Source: an uncultured Acetatifactor sp.
Lineage (GTDB): Bacteria; Bacillota; Clostridia; Lachnospirales; Lachnospiraceae
Assembly: GCA_910577035.1 (NCBI GenBank)
Contig: CAJTKW010000090.1
Location: 1 to 15,008, forward strand
Length of the DNA stretch: 15,008 nt
Direction of reading: 5' to 3'
Positions 13,587-15,008 of the stretch are shown here, in pieces. The notes below the pieces were generated by a model. It did no database searches. It had not been told where the DNA came from and worked only from the letters and a program-made list of their open reading frames with translations. Made by a program: the position numbers and the translations under genes. Numbering within the stretch: position 1 is the first letter of the stretch; every line of letters begins with the position of its first letter.

Positions 13587-14845
13587 TAGCCGCTCAAGGG
13601 GACAGATATAATTACCTGCAATCCCCGCTGCCCGTTATCCAATGTCAGTTCACCGCTCATTTCCTTCATAAAGTAATCCGAAATAAATAATCCCAGACCT
13701 GCACCTTCAATATTTTCCGCATTGCTTCCCCGTTTATACTTTTCCTTCAGCAGCGGCAGCTCTTCCTCCTTCACCCCGCCGCCTGCATCCTCCACCAGGA
13801 TATGGAGAAAGCCTCTGTTCTTCCCGATGGAAACTACTATTTCCGTATCCGCATATTTATAGGAATTGGCAAAGATATTGTCAAAGACCTGCTGAAGCCG
13901 CAGCCTGTCCACACAGACCAGGCATTCCGGTAAGTCCGGAATCACCGCCCGATGCAGATAATCGGCACCTTCCAGCATGGCCTTGAGCTCCCGACTGTCC
14001 ATATCCACGGCTGTCACGGAAAGTCTGCTCAGTTCCTCCAGAGTAGCTGTAAAAAGGTTTGTCACCAGCGCATTAATCTGATCCGCCTTACCGATGATTC
14101 CCTGATAGTTCTCTTTCTGCTTCTGGGTTTCGGACAGGGCAAGTCCCACCTCCGCCGCAGCCTTGATACTTGCCACGGGTGTCCTTATGTCGTGAGAAAG
14201 CTTTGCCACCAGTTCCTTCTTATCGGCATTTGCCTGTGCCTCGGCGATTCTGGCCTTCTTAAGCTCAGACCGCATAATGTCAAAGCTTTCCGTAAACACT
14301 CCAAAGATATTCTGCCTGTCCATCTTAAGCGGAATATCCAGATTGCCTCCCGCAACTCTTTCTGCAAAGTCTTTCAGCCGGCTAAATGGCCTTATGACCG
14401 TCCTGTGGAGGTAAAGCATATAACCGACGCAGACACAGCATTGCAGCAAAACTGCAGCCATAAAGAAGACGGCGGCACTCAGCTTGTCCTCCCGCAGTGC
14501 CTCCGCCTCGTCGTTTCGAATAATCAATTTCCCTACAACCGCATTTTCGACACAAATGTCAAGAATTGTATCTCTGTGGATTATCGCCTGGTTCACACTT
14601 TCACTCAGGCCCATGCCGGTTCTGTATAATACATTTCCCTCCAGGTCAAGCACCACATACGCAAGCTCTGATGTACCGGTATGCCACTCCCCGCCTTTCC
14701 ATCCGGCCTGCACCCTTTGCACAACCTCGTTTACCGCCACCGCATCCTGGGTATGTCCCGTTCCTGAAAACACAAGACCCAGGACAGTAATGATCTCCAG
14801 CAGCAGCACCAAGGTGGTTCCAATCAGAAAACCTTTCTTCTTCAC
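13586..14845 (-). CDS. Sensor histidine kinase
   Basis: 419-residue membrane kinase. Layout: membrane helix (about 6-27), extracytoplasmic sensor domain (about 28-121), second helix (about 122-146), HAMP (about 148-200), dimerisation/phosphoacceptor domain with SHDIRTP (His218) and ATPase domain with N box FDNIFANSYKYA (about 321-332), G1 DAGGGV (353-358) and G2 GAGLGLFI (381-388). It starts at a GTG (14845-14843) that overlaps the regulator's TGA. The sensor loop of about 95 residues differs from BceS-type kinases, which have almost none, so the signal is probably sensed directly outside the cell. It is the central gene of a regulator-kinase-small protein-ABC locus and looks intact. Confidence 0.95.
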   Translation of the reverse strand: MKKKGFLIGTTLVLLLEIITVLGLVFSGTGHTQDAVAVNEVVQRVQAGWKGGEWHTGTSELAYVVLDLEGNVLYRTGMGLSESVNQAIIHRDTILDICVENAVVGKLIIRNDEAEALREDKLSAAVFFMAAVLLQCCVCVGYMLYLHRTVIRPFSRLKDFAERVAGGNLDIPLKMDRQNIFGVFTESFDIMRSELKKARIAEAQANADKKELVAKLSHDIRTPVASIKAAAEVGLALSETQKQKENYQGIIGKADQINALVTNLFTATLEELSRLSVTAVDMDSRELKAMLEGADYLHRAVIPDLPECLVCVDRLRLQQVFDNIFANSYKYADTEIVVSIGKNRGFLHILVEDAGGGVKEEELPLLKEKYKRGSNAENIEGAGLGLFISDYFMKEMSGELTLDNGQRGLQVIISVPLSG

Positions 14846-14964
14846 TGTCCGCCTCCGTTGAATTTATAACCGTCTCCCCACACGGTGGTAATGTACGCGG
14901 GGTTATTCGGCTCCTGCTCTATGGCCTCCCTGATTCTCCTTATGTGTACATTCATAGGCATTTG
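14842..14964 (-). pseudogene. OmpR-type response regulator, C-terminal end only
   Basis: The last 40 codons read MNVHIRRIREAIEQE and TTVWGDGYKF, the recognition helix and terminal hairpin of a winged-helix OmpR/PhoB regulator. Going upstream the frame meets a TAA at 14965-14967 before any receiver domain or the rest of the DNA-binding domain. Homology seems to end near 14956, where a pair of hairpins begins. The gene therefore looks interrupted by inserted DNA and continues, if at all, beyond the window. The overlap with the kinase start shows that the two once formed one operon. Confidence 0.75.
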
Positions 14965-14999
14965 TTAAATGCCAAAACCCGTTGATTTTACTGGGTTTT
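14957..14999. repeat. Tandem hairpins at the edge of an apparent insertion
   Basis: GGCATTT-GTT-AAATGCC (14957-14973) is immediately followed by AAAACCC, a 12-nt loop and GGGTTTT (14974-14999). Together they look like the terminus, terminator or attachment region of a mobile element whose body lies beyond the right end of the window. The element type cannot be identified from 50 bp. Confidence 0.5.
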
Positions 15000-15008
15000 C
15001 TTACCTCT

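Overview
The window reads as a chromosome segment of an anaerobic Clostridia member, most likely Lachnospiraceae. This is an inference from the gene set (a DUF5711-type protein beside CvpA, a LysM protein with a Pro/Glu/Ser linker, pfkA directly upstream of dnaX), the strong AGGAGG-type ribosome binding sites and the moderate GC content. No species can be named from the sequence alone.

Positions 22-7939 form a housekeeping block, all on the minus strand. In transcription order it runs pfkA, dnaX, ybaB/ebfC, recR, galM, a LysM membrane protein, a DUF5711-like membrane protein and CvpA. pfkA to recR are very tightly packed (a 5 nt gap, a 47 nt gap, then a TGATG overlap), and galM follows recR by 33 nt. 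A strong hairpin lies over the Shine-Dalgarno of the LysM gene and may act as an attenuator or terminator.

Positions 7940-8067 hold two divergent promoters, for pfkA on the left and tRNA-Ser(CGA) on the right. Their -35 boxes are the two arms of one inverted repeat.

Positions 8146-10123 look like the wreck of a small integrative element that entered the 3' end of the tRNA-Ser gene. The tRNA end (ACACTCTCCG plus CTATAT) recurs with one mismatch at 10108-10123. Immediately after that copy is a strong plus-strand terminator, which is probably the tRNA's original terminator. Between the two copies are a broken IS4-type transposase, a broken ImmA/IrrE-like gene, an apparently intact four-helix membrane protein, a 55-codon frame of unknown nature and the frameshifted C-terminal end of a tyrosine recombinase.

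Positions 10188-15008, minus strand, hold a two-component system linked to an ABC exporter. In transcription order these are a response regulator (only its last ~40 codons, apparently cut by another element), a histidine kinase, an unrecognised 59-residue protein whose ATG overlaps the kinase stop, a promoter with four TAAGG-like direct repeats 10-11 bp apart, an ABC ATPase and a 778-residue FtsX-type permease. The likely logic is that the kinase senses an extracellular signal, the regulator binds the repeats and the ATPase-permease pair is induced. The small protein is the least explained gene here. The regulator appears broken at the right edge, so the circuit may no longer work in this strain.
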